NCBI RefSeq assembly: GCF_039540375.1
Contig: NZ_BAABEX010000024.1
Location: forward strand, 1-64,000
Reading direction: 5' to 3'
Length of the DNA stretch: 64,000 bases
Source: Acidovorax_G lacteus
Lineage (GTDB): Bacteria > Pseudomonadota > Gammaproteobacteria > Burkholderiales > Burkholderiaceae_C
In this document: piece by piece, positions 33,501-40,599 of the stretch
How the letters are laid out: the number at the start of each line of letters is the position of its first letter
Numbering within the stretch: position 1 is the first letter of the stretch
Translations under genes and position numbers: made by a program
Notes under the pieces: model-generated
The model's input: the letters and a program-made list of their open reading frames with translations, nothing else
Databases searched by the model: none
What the model was told of the DNA's origin: nothing

Positions 33501-34708
33501 CCTCGGGCTATGGGCCCACCACGCTTGCGCTGCGCGCCCGCACGCTCACCGCGCAGGGGCGCACCTTCCGCAACGTGGCCGCGGGTGCGCAGCGCACGGC
33601 CGATGCCTGGCGCGCGAGCGTGGCCGCCCAAGAGTTCAGCGGCTATGTCGAATACCAGGACGCGCCGCGCCCTGGCGCGGCGGGGCGGCTGTACGCGCGC
33701 CTGTCGCGCGTGAACCTGCCGCAAAGCGATGCGCACTATGTGGACGGCTTGCTCGACCAGCCGCAGGGCGATCTGCCAGCCCTGGACCTGGTGGTGGACG
33801 ACTTCGAGCTGCGCGGGCGTCGCCTGGGCCGTGTGGAGATCGAGGCGCAAAACCGCGGCGGCGATGCCGGCCCGCGCGAATGGCGGCTGTCCAAGTTCAA
33901 CATGGCCACGCCCGAGGCCACGCTCACCGCCACCGGCAACTGGGCCTTGCTCGGGCAGGCGGGGCTTGAAGGGCGCGCCACGGAAAAGCGCACTGCGCTG
34001 AGCTTCAAGCTCGACATTCGCGACTCAGGCGACCTGCTCACGCGCTTTGGCATGCCCGGCGTGATGCGGCGCGGCAAGGGCCGCATGGAAGGACAGATTG
34101 GCTGGATCGGCACGCCCATGAGCCCGGACTACCGCAGCATGAGCGGGCAGATCCACCTCGACCTGGAGGCCGGGCAGTTCCTCAAGGCCGACCCGGGGCT
34201 GGCCAAGCTGCTGGGGGTGCTGAGCCTGCAGTCGCTGCCGCGGCGCCTCACGCTCGACTTCCGCGATGTGTTCAGCGAAGGCTTTGCGTTCGACTTCGTG
34301 CGCGGCGACACGCGCATCGAGCGGGGGCTGGCCACCACCAACAACCTGCAGATGAAGGGCGTGAACGCCGCCGTGCTGATGGAGGGCAGTGCCGACATCG
34401 ACCGCGAAACGCAGGACCTGCGCGTGGTGGTGGTGCCCGAGATCAATGCGATGACAGCCTCGCTGGTGGCCACAGCCATCAACCCGGTGATCGGCCTGGG
34501 CAGCTTTTTGGCGCAGGTGTTCCTGCGCGGCCCGCTGATTGAGGCTGCGACGCAGGAATTCCGCATCGACGGCACCTGGACCGATCCGCGCGTGGTGCGT
34601 GTGCCGCGGCGTGCGCGCGACACAGATGCCAACCCTGTGGCCGCGCCGCCACCAGCGAGCCCGACCCCTGCCGCCGAGCCTGCGCCCCGCACCGGAGAGC
34701 CTTCATGA
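30536..34708 (+). CDS. yhdP: YhdP family AsmA-like envelope protein
   Basis: A 1390-residue protein with a single N-terminal anchor (about residues 19-41, WSLGLLLAFWLLLTAAWAAL) and a very long periplasmic part of repeating beta groove segments, as expected for TIGR02099/YhdP. YhdP, TamB and YdbH carry phospholipids between inner and outer membranes in enterobacteria. The C-terminus shows the AsmA_2 pattern (EFRIDGTWTDPRVVRV) and ends in a Pro-rich tail. It overlaps the nitrilase start by 4 nt (ATGA). Confidence 0.93.
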   Translation: MIEPTLHPTRLLRIVAGLARWSLGLLLAFWLLLTAAWAALHGWIVPRIGEFRPQLEAQATRALGVPVRMGNLSARTEGLIPSFELLDVALLDPQGRQALLLPRVVVALSPRSLLHWGFDQLYVESPELDIRRTAQGRLLVAGLEVAQGGGDSNALADWLFSQGEVIIRNGTLRWTDELRGAPPLALNQVQLLLRNGNWRHQMRVDATPPAEWGDRFSLTGQFRAPLLRARDGDWRQWSGQLYADFARVDVSRLRQHADLGVEVADGRGALRAWADVQRGVIVGGTADLALADVNATLGAGLEPLALSVVQGRVGGRRLAGGFEFSTQGLQFTTADGLVWPGGNLRLTYTEATGRQPAQGEFRADRLDIGALASIATRLPLEATVHRALDTYTPQGLIDEIQATWRGPLDALQQYQLRGRMHGFALAAPANGRAAHVPGLRGAQVDIDMNQAGGKATVGIRAGALVLPGVFEDPVLPLDRLSAQVRWQVDGARISVQASDVEFANADAEGQARATWRTADVPAGSGQSRFPGVLDLSGTLSRADGTRVHRYLPLTIPADARHYVRDAVQAGRASQVQFKVRGDLHHLPFNDPRQGEFRIAAKVQDVTYAYVPPRLLPEGSPRWPALTQLAGELIFERSSMQVRGASGAFSNTPGLRLSKVEARIPDLNHTVVGVSAEARGPLGEVLTLVNQSPLAAMTGNALAQATGAGTADLQLRLSLPISELARSRVQGSVQMAGNELRITPETPALTRLRGAVQFTEAGFSLAGVQGRALGGEVRIDGGMRPQAPNAPATEPTVQIRAQGTATAEGLQQTRQLGALAQFARLASGSAPYTLALNFRRGHPELSLSTNLLGMALALPAPLGKPAESSVPVRLETQITRESLLAAAAPQGAAAPLRETVQLDWAGAGAAQYLREWNGSTVRVLRGSIGLGLAPGESPPAPVEGVAANLQWNALDVDAWRAVLARVAAASGAATASPGTAAPEAAMLAAASGYGPTTLALRARTLTAQGRTFRNVAAGAQRTADAWRASVAAQEFSGYVEYQDAPRPGAAGRLYARLSRVNLPQSDAHYVDGLLDQPQGDLPALDLVVDDFELRGRRLGRVEIEAQNRGGDAGPREWRLSKFNMATPEATLTATGNWALLGQAGLEGRATEKRTALSFKLDIRDSGDLLTRFGMPGVMRRGKGRMEGQIGWIGTPMSPDYRSMSGQIHLDLEAGQFLKADPGLAKLLGVLSLQSLPRRLTLDFRDVFSEGFAFDFVRGDTRIERGLATTNNLQMKGVNAAVLMEGSADIDRETQDLRVVVVPEINAMTASLVATAINPVIGLGSFLAQVFLRGPLIEAATQEFRIDGTWTDPRVVRVPRRARDTDANPVAAPPPASPTPAAEPAPRTGEPS

Positions 34709-35526
34709 GCCTGACCGTCGCCGCCTTGCAGATGGTGTCTGCCCCCGAGCCTGCGCGCAACCTGGCCAGCGCAGCTGCGCTGCTGCAGCAGGCGGCCGAC
34801 CAGGGGGCCATGCTGGCCGTGCTGCCCGAATACTTTGCGGTGCTGGGCCACCGCGACACCGACAAGCTGGCGCTGCGCGAGCCGTTCGGCGCCGGACCGA
34901 TGCAGGACTTTCTGGCCTCCACCGCCCAGCGCCTGGGCCTGTGGATCGTGGGTGGCACGCTGCCGCTGGTGGCCGACAGCCCGGCGCATGTGCGCAACAG
35001 CACCCTGGTGTTCGCGCCCGACGGACGCTGTGTGGCGCGCTACGACAAGATCCATCTGTTCCGCTTCGAGCGCGGCGCTGAACGCTTTGACGAAGGCCGC
35101 ACCATCGAGCCCGGCCAGACGCCGGTGCAGTTTGATGTGCCTGATGCGAATGGGCGGCCGTGGCGCGTAGGGCTCTCGGTCTGTTACGACCTGCGGTTTC
35201 CGGAGCTGTACCGCGCCCACGCGCAAGCTGGTGCCGAACTGCTGCTGGTGCCGAGCGCTTTTACGCACACCACGGGCCAGGCACACTGGGACGTGCTGCT
35301 GCGCGCCCGCGCGATTGAAAACCTCGCCTATGTGGCCGCGCCGGCGCAAGGCGGGCTGCACGACAACGGCCGCCGCACCTGGGGCCACACGCAGATCATC
35401 GACCCCTGGGGCAGCGTGCTCGGCTGCCAGCCGGAAGGCGAGGGCGTGGTGCTGGCCGCGCTTGACGCGCAGCACCTGCGCGAAGTGCGCAGCCAGTTGC
35501 CGGCCCTGGACCACCGCGTGCTGTGA
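34705..35526 (+). CDS. carbon-nitrogen hydrolase (nitrilase superfamily, Nit1/Nit2-like)
   Basis: A 273-residue hydrolase with the Glu-Lys-Cys triad in family context: LPEYF (E42), ARYDKIHLFR (K115) and VGLSVCYDLRFPELYR (C160). The motif set fits the bacterial Nit group that hydrolyses deaminated glutathione or omega-amides. It is often found next to yhdP in betaproteobacteria. The ATG overlaps the yhdP stop by 4 nt, and its stop overlaps the GTG start of the histidine kinase. Confidence 0.93.
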   Translation: MSLTVAALQMVSAPEPARNLASAAALLQQAADQGAMLAVLPEYFAVLGHRDTDKLALREPFGAGPMQDFLASTAQRLGLWIVGGTLPLVADSPAHVRNSTLVFAPDGRCVARYDKIHLFRFERGAERFDEGRTIEPGQTPVQFDVPDANGRPWRVGLSVCYDLRFPELYRAHAQAGAELLLVPSAFTHTTGQAHWDVLLRARAIENLAYVAAPAQGGLHDNGRRTWGHTQIIDPWGSVLGCQPEGEGVVLAALDAQHLREVRSQLPALDHRVL

Positions 35527-37589
35527 GCGCCGCCATCCTGCCCCCACCGCCGTTGCCCGGGCCGCGCAGCCGTTGGCAGCGCTGGCGCAGCGCGTGGCGC
35601 CGCTGGTCGCTGTGGCTGGCACTGGTGGGCCTGGTGCTGGCCATGCTGGTCACGCAGGTGTGGCTGGCCGAGCGCTACGAAACCAGCGAAGTGCAAAGCC
35701 GCATGGAGCGTGATGCGGCCGATGCGGTGTCGGATGTGCGCAGCGCCCTCACACGCAACCTGCAGAGCCTGCAGGCCCTGCACAGCGGAGATCCCAGCCT
35801 GCTGTCGTGGGAGATCCAGGCGGGCGAGATGTTGCGCCAGCACCGCGAACTGGTGCGCATTGAATGGCGCGACGACCGGATGGAGTTGCGCACCCACGCG
35901 CAATCGCCCTACCGGCCGGTGGCCTGGGACCAGCGGCTGCGGGGCAGCAACCAGTCGGAGGTGGCCGTGGCCTGCGCCACGGCGAAGCGTGTGGGCACGC
36001 CCGCGTACTCGGGCAGCTACTTCCAACCGCATGGCGACGGCCTGGGCTCCGAAATGATGGAGCTGTGCCTCCCGCTGAGCCAGTCGGGCAAGTCGCTGGG
36101 GTATCTGGTGGCCACCTACAGCCTGCAGAGCATGCTCGCCAACCTGGTCGGGCAGAGCCTCACGCGCGGCCAGGAGGCGTCGTTCACCGAACCCGACGGC
36201 ACGCGGCTGGCCGTGCTGGGGGCCACGCGGCGCGGCTCGCGCATGTTCACCGCCCAGCACCTGCTCGACCTGCCTGGCAACACGCTGGTGCTACGGCTCG
36301 ATGGCTGGCACAGCCCTCCGAGCCTGTTTCCGAACGTGCTCACCGCGCTGGTCACGGCCATGTCGATTGCGCTGGTCACCGTGATGGTGGTGCTGGTCCG
36401 CGACAACCGCCGCCGTCTGCGTGCCGAGCGCGACCTGGCCGATGCGCTGGCGTTTCGCAAGGCCATGGAGGACTCGCTGGTCACCGGCCTGCGTGCGCGC
36501 GACCTGGAGGGGCGTATCACCTATGTGAATCCGGCGTTCTGCGAGATGGTCGGCTTCAGCGCCCAGGAGCTGCTGGGCCTGAGCCAGTCCGCACCCTACT
36601 GGCCGCCCGAGCGTGTGGAGGAATACCGGCGTCGCCAGGCGGTGCGCTTTGCGGGCGAGATTCCGCCGCGCGAGGGCTTCGAGTCGGAGTTCATGCGCAA
36701 GGACGGCACGCGCTTTCCGGTGCTCATCATCGAAGCGCCGCTGATCAATGCCCAGGGGCAGCACACGGGCTGGATGAGCGCGTTCCTCGACATCAGCGAG
36801 CAGCGCCGCGTGGAGGAACTCTCGCGCGCCTCGCAGGAGCGCCTGCAGGCCACGGCCCGCCTGGCCACGGTGGGCGAGATGGCCTCGCTGCTCAGCCATG
36901 AGCTCAACCAGCCGCTGGCGGCCATCTCCAGCTACGCGACCGGCTCGCTCAACCTGCTGGAGCAGGCCCACGCCCAGGCGCCCGCGGCGCTGGGGCCCGA
37001 TTTGCAGGACGTCTCCATGGCCGTACGCCAGATCGCGCGGCAGGCCGAGCGCGCGGGCAAGGTCATCAAAAGCGTGCACGACTTCGTGCGCCGCCGCGAC
37101 CAGGCGCGCGAGGCCGTGAGCGCGCAGGCGCTGCTCGACGCCATCCTGCCGCTGGTGAGCCTGCAGGCGCGCAAGCTGCGCGTGCAGGTGCAGACGGAGC
37201 TTGCCCCAGACCTGCCCGTGGCCTGGTGCGACCGCACCATGGTCGAGCAGGTGCTGCTCAATCTCGCGCGCAATGCCATGCAGGCCATGGACGACCCGGC
37301 CATCACCGATCGGGTGCTGCAGCTGCGCGTGCGCCGCGCGGCCACCGGAGCGCAGGGCGGCTGGCTGGAGTTCAGCGTGGCCGATCGGGGTGGCGGCATT
37401 CCGCCCGCGGTGGCCGAGCGCTTGTTCACGCCCTTCTTCACCACGCGCACCGAGGGCATGGGCCTGGGCCTGAGCCTGTGCCGCACTGTGGTCGAGCAGC
37501 ATGGTGGATACCTCGGATTCGCCGCCCAGCAGCCCCGTGGTACGGTATTCACCTTCACCCTGCCCACTGCCCCTGCGCCTTCTGCCTGA
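35523..37589 (+). CDS. membrane PAS-domain sensor histidine kinase
   Basis: A 688-residue two-component kinase. Helix 1 lies at about 28-48, then a ~215-residue periplasmic sensor region, helix 2 at about 267-290, a PAS domain (about 305-420, GRITYVNPAFCEMVGFSAQELLG), a HisKA phosphoacceptor (LLSHELNQPLAAISSY, His459) and HATPase_c (N box LNLARNAMQAMDD; GGGIPP; GMGLGLS). The HELNQPLAAI form places it with FixL/DctB/TodS-type kinases. The GTG start overlaps the nitrilase TGA (GTGA). The stop shares a base with the regulator's ATG. The signal is unknown; a dicarboxylate or redox cue would be typical. Confidence 0.93.
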   Translation: MSAAILPPPPLPGPRSRWQRWRSAWRRWSLWLALVGLVLAMLVTQVWLAERYETSEVQSRMERDAADAVSDVRSALTRNLQSLQALHSGDPSLLSWEIQAGEMLRQHRELVRIEWRDDRMELRTHAQSPYRPVAWDQRLRGSNQSEVAVACATAKRVGTPAYSGSYFQPHGDGLGSEMMELCLPLSQSGKSLGYLVATYSLQSMLANLVGQSLTRGQEASFTEPDGTRLAVLGATRRGSRMFTAQHLLDLPGNTLVLRLDGWHSPPSLFPNVLTALVTAMSIALVTVMVVLVRDNRRRLRAERDLADALAFRKAMEDSLVTGLRARDLEGRITYVNPAFCEMVGFSAQELLGLSQSAPYWPPERVEEYRRRQAVRFAGEIPPREGFESEFMRKDGTRFPVLIIEAPLINAQGQHTGWMSAFLDISEQRRVEELSRASQERLQATARLATVGEMASLLSHELNQPLAAISSYATGSLNLLEQAHAQAPAALGPDLQDVSMAVRQIARQAERAGKVIKSVHDFVRRRDQAREAVSAQALLDAILPLVSLQARKLRVQVQTELAPDLPVAWCDRTMVEQVLLNLARNAMQAMDDPAITDRVLQLRVRRAATGAQGGWLEFSVADRGGGIPPAVAERLFTPFFTTRTEGMGLGLSLCRTVVEQHGGYLGFAAQQPRGTVFTFTLPTAPAPSA

Positions 37590-38218
37590 TGGAACCCCTG
37601 CCCAACGCCACCGTGTTCATCGTGGACGACGACGCCAGCGTGCGCGAGGCGCTGGCCTGGCTGCTGCGCTCGCGCAGGCTGCCCAGTGAATCGTTCGAGA
37701 GCGCTGAGGCGTTCGAGGCGGCCATGGCCACGCGCGCGCCGCAGCGCCAGCCCTGCTGTCTGCTGCTGGACGTGCGCATGCCCGGCATGAGCGGGCTGGC
37801 CCTGTTCGACCAGCTGATCGCGCGCGGCAGCCTTGCGCAGATGCCGGTGATTTTTCTGACCGGCCATGCCGACGTGCCCACCGCGGTCGATGCCGTCAAG
37901 CGCGGCGCCTTCGATTTTTGTGAAAAGCCCTTTTCCGACAACGCGCTGGTGGACCGCATCGAGCAGGCGCTGGCCCGCTCGGCCGCCCACCTGGCCGCGC
38001 AGGCCCAGCGCAGCGGCGTGCAGGAGCGCCTGGCCGAGCTGACCGAGCGCGAGCGCGACGTGATGGATCTGGTGGTGGCAGGCCTGCCCAACAAGCTGAT
38101 CGCCGACCAGCTCGACATCAGCGTACGCACGGTGGAGGTGCACCGCGCCCGCGTGTTCGACAAGATGCAGGTGAAGTCGGCCGTGGAGCTGGCCAACCTG
38201 CTGCGCGACGCGCGCTGA
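37589..38218 (+). CDS. FixJ/TodT-family response regulator
   Basis: A 209-residue regulator: receiver domain with phosphoacceptor Asp61 (LLLDVRMPG), Thr91 (FLTGHAD) and Lys113 (EKPF), followed by a LuxR-type helix-turn-helix (LTERERDVMDLVVAGLPNKLIADQLDISVRTVEVHR, about 146-181). ATG and the kinase TGA overlap by one base (TGATG), so this is the cognate regulator. Targets are not visible; neither adjacent gene is obviously regulated by it. Confidence 0.95.
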   Translation: MEPLPNATVFIVDDDASVREALAWLLRSRRLPSESFESAEAFEAAMATRAPQRQPCCLLLDVRMPGMSGLALFDQLIARGSLAQMPVIFLTGHADVPTAVDAVKRGAFDFCEKPFSDNALVDRIEQALARSAAHLAAQAQRSGVQERLAELTERERDVMDLVVAGLPNKLIADQLDISVRTVEVHRARVFDKMQVKSAVELANLLRDAR

Positions 38219-38293
38219 CCGCCCGCATGGGGCGCCGGCCTGCACCTGGGTGGCTGGATCAGGATCGCGTCGTTCAGAGCCTGTAGAGGGCCC

Positions 38294-38316
38294 TCACACT
38301 GGCAAAGGCAGTGTGA
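38294..38316. terminator. hairpin between response regulator and small membrane-protein gene
   Basis: TCACACTG and CAGTGTGA form an 8-bp stem with a 7-nt loop between convergent genes. An A-run follows on the plus strand, giving a T-run before the hairpin only on the opposite strand, so termination is plausible but not certain. Confidence 0.4.
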
Positions 38317-38323
38317 AAAGCCC

Positions 38324-38461
38324 CTAGCCCTTGTGCGGCGGCTGCTCGTCGTCGGCCTGCGCGGGCAGCTCGCCTTTCTTGCGGCCCGAGAACATGGTCC
38401 ACCACACGATGGCGATCAGCAGCACGAGCGCCAGCAGGGCTTCAAGCAAAATCAGACCCAT
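38324..38461 (-). CDS. 45-residue single-span membrane protein
   Basis: A small protein with one hydrophobic helix (MGLILLEALLALVLLIAIVWWTMF) and a charged tail (SGRKKGELPAQADDEQPPHKG). A full AGGAGG ribosome site lies 9 nt before the ATG, strong support for translation. Its start codon overlaps that of mltA on the opposite strand in the sequence CATG (38459-38462), and the AGGAGG is antisense to mltA codons 5-7. Function is unknown. Orientation suggests an N-out or N-in single-pass anchor. Confidence 0.7.
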   Translation of the reverse strand: MGLILLEALLALVLLIAIVWWTMFSGRKKGELPAQADDEQPPHKG

Positions 38462-39620
38462 GACTTCGACCCTCCTGCGCTGCGTATTGACGGCGCTGAT
38501 TGTAGGAACGCTGGCCGCGTGCTCAACGCCGCCCGCCCCAAGCCCCTCCTCGTCCGGGGTACTTGTGCCGCCGCCTCCGGCGCCGGCTGCCGCGCCCCTG
38601 GCGGGCGACGACCGGCCCTTGCCCGGTCCCATCGTGCAGCCCAAGAGCCGCTGGGTGCCCGTGCGCTGGGCCGAGCTGCCGGGCTTTCAGGACGATGCGT
38701 TGCACGAGGCCTGGAACGCCTGGATCCGCAGTTGCGAGCGGCCCGTGGCACCGTTTGTGGCGCTGTGCGCCGAGGTGCGCCAGCTCAGCATTGCCACGCT
38801 GGAGGAGCAGCGCGCCTGGATGGTGGCGCGGCTGCAGCCGTACCGGGTCGAAACCCTGGAAGGCGCGGCCGAAGGCCTGCTGACGGCGTACTACGAGCCC
38901 TTCCTGGACGCGGCGCGCCAGCCTGGCAACGGCTTTGGCGTGCCGCTGTACCGCCTGCCCGCGGGTTTTGGCCAGCGCAAGCCCTGGTACACGCGCCAAC
39001 AAATCGACACGCTGCCCGAGGCCCAGGCCGCGCTGCAGGGCCGCGCCATTGCCTGGGTGCGCGACCCCATCGAGGCGCTGGTGCTGCACATCCAGGGCTC
39101 GGGCCGTCTGCGCATTGCCGAGCCCGACGGCAGCACGACGCTGGTGCGCGTGGCCTTTGCGGGCACCAACGACCAGCCCTACCAGAGCGTGGGCCGCTGG
39201 CTGCTTGACCAGGGCCTGACGCGCGACGCCACCTGGCCCGGCATCCGCGCGTGGCTGGCGCAGAACCCGCAGCGCACGCAGGAGCTGCTGTGGAGCAATC
39301 CGCGCTATGTGTTCTTCCGTGAAGAGCCGCTGCCGCCGCTGGATGCGCAGTTCGGCCCGCGCGGCGCGCAGGGCGTGCCGCTCACGCCGGGGCGCTCCAT
39401 TGCGGTGGACCGGCTGAGCATTCCGTACGGCACGCCCGTGTGGCTGGCCTCGCCCGGGCCGCAGGCGGCGCTGCAGCGCCTGGTGCTGGCGCAGGACACG
39501 GGCAGCGCCATCGTGGGCGCGGTGCGGGCCGACTACTTCACCGGCTGGGGCCCCGAGGCGGGCGACATTGCCGGGCGGCTCAAGCAGCCGCTGCGCCTGT
39601 GGGTGCTGTGGCCGCGCTGA
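38460..39620 (+). CDS. mltA: membrane-bound lytic murein transglycosylase A
   Basis: MltA cleaves peptidoglycan glycan strands to 1,6-anhydromuramic products from the outer membrane's inner face. The 386-residue protein starts with a lipoprotein signal (TALIVGTLAACSTPP, lipobox LAAC at about residue 21). Family motifs include LLTAYYEPFLDAA, LVLHIQGSGRLRI and LVLAQDTGSAIVGAVRADYFTGWG, with the catalytic Asp in the last. The ATG overlaps the antisense small gene's ATG and lacks a convincing Shine-Dalgarno site; a downstream TTG (38490) would shorten the signal peptide. Confidence 0.94.
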   Translation: MTSTLLRCVLTALIVGTLAACSTPPAPSPSSSGVLVPPPPAPAAAPLAGDDRPLPGPIVQPKSRWVPVRWAELPGFQDDALHEAWNAWIRSCERPVAPFVALCAEVRQLSIATLEEQRAWMVARLQPYRVETLEGAAEGLLTAYYEPFLDAARQPGNGFGVPLYRLPAGFGQRKPWYTRQQIDTLPEAQAALQGRAIAWVRDPIEALVLHIQGSGRLRIAEPDGSTTLVRVAFAGTNDQPYQSVGRWLLDQGLTRDATWPGIRAWLAQNPQRTQELLWSNPRYVFFREEPLPPLDAQFGPRGAQGVPLTPGRSIAVDRLSIPYGTPVWLASPGPQAALQRLVLAQDTGSAIVGAVRADYFTGWGPEAGDIAGRLKQPLRLWVLWPR

Positions 39621-39654
39621 GGCCGGGGCGGGCTGCAAGCTCCATCGGCCTGCG

Positions 39655-39706
39655 GCCCAGCAAAATCAAGCACGAGCCGCTATTGAATCAGTAGCAAAAG
39701 AGGGCC
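39655..39706. repeat. dispersed repeat, copy C
   Basis: Reverse-orientation copy: CCCAGCAAAATCAAGCACGAGCCGCTATTGAATCAGTAGC. It shares the TTTGCTGGGCC end with copies B and D. It lies in the mltA/Lrp convergent intergenic region. Confidence 0.8.
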
Positions 39707-39811
39707 GTTGGAGGCGGGCTGCGGGCAGGTGCCCTTGCCGCGCCAAGGCGACGGGGGCTGCGCTGCGGCGCGTCCAGGCCTGCGCGCAGGAGGCGGATTT
39801 CAAGCCTTTTC

Positions 39812-39860
39812 GGGCCCTGAGCCAGCAAAGTCAAGCACGAGCAGCTATGAACTGCATAGC
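39812..39860. repeat. dispersed repeat, copy D
   Basis: GGGCCCTGAGCCAGCAAAGTCAAGCACGAGCAGCTATGAACTGCATAGC, same orientation and variant as copy C. GCTATG and CATAGC form a small internal inverted repeat at its end. Confidence 0.8.
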
Positions 39861-39892
39861 GCTGGACGGCGGATCGGACGCAGCCCGCTCCC

Positions 39893-40411
39893 TCATCGAC
39901 CCTTGGTCGCAGGCCGCGCCGCACGCCCTGCGGGTTCTGGCGCCAGGTGCGACAGCGGCAGCGCGCTGCTGGCCTTGACTTCGCCCAGCGAGAAGCTGGT
40001 GTGCATGTCTTTGACGTTGGGCAGGTTCAGCAGCACGTCGCGCGCAAACTGCGAAAAGCTGTCCAGATCGCGCGCCACCACCTGCAACTCGAACGTGCCC
40101 GTGCCGCTGATGTAGTGGCACGAGACCACCTCGGGAATCTGCCGGATCGCTTCCTCCATGGCCAGCGTCAGGCCGCCGGTGTTGCGGTCGGCATCCAGCC
40201 GCACAAAGGCCAGCACCCCGAGCCCTATGCGGCGGCGGTCGATCTCGGCGTGGTAGCCCTTGATGTAGCCCGCCTCTTCGAGCGCCCGTACGCGCCGCCA
40301 GCAGGGCGCGGCCGACAGGCCCACGCGCTGGGCCAGTTCGGCGTTGGTCAGGCGGGCATCGGTTTGCAGCTCGTGCAGGATGGCCAGGTCAAATTTGTCG
40401 AGCTCGTTCAC
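39893..40411 (-). CDS. Lrp/AsnC family transcriptional regulator
   Basis: A 172-residue regulator starting at GTG (VNELDKFDLAILHELQ), where family similarity begins. The helix-turn-helix covers TNAELAQRVGLSAAPCWRRVRALEEAGYIKGY, and the C-terminal RAM effector domain follows (FVRLDADRNTGG, VVSCHYISGTGTFELQV). A 35-residue Ala/Pro-rich tail extends beyond the usual end. It is divergent from the indolepyruvate oxidoreductase gene and probably controls it in response to an amino acid, as is common for this gene pair. Confidence 0.92.
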   Translation of the reverse strand: MNELDKFDLAILHELQTDARLTNAELAQRVGLSAAPCWRRVRALEEAGYIKGYHAEIDRRRIGLGVLAFVRLDADRNTGGLTLAMEEAIRQIPEVVSCHYISGTGTFELQVVARDLDSFSQFARDVLLNLPNVKDMHTSFSLGEVKASSALPLSHLAPEPAGRAARPATKGR

Positions 40412-40599
40412 GCAGTGCCTTTTTGGGGAAAGATTCTTTCTCAGAATAGCTGAAACACGGCACAAAAAGCAAAGACATATCCACGCCGTGGGCATACACT
40501 TCTCGCCATACTGGAGGCGCGCCCCTACCCGGGGTGCGTGCGCCTGTCCGGCCGCCCCACAAGGTGCGGCGCCCCCACGATTCACAGGAGACAAACGCC

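Larger units (their letters stand above)
39621..39892. other. 272-bp convergent intergenic region with two repeat copies
   Basis: Between the ends of mltA (+) and the Lrp-type gene (-). It holds repeat copies C and D in the same orientation about 105 bp apart, separated by GC-rich sequence with no recognisable gene. Confidence 0.7.
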
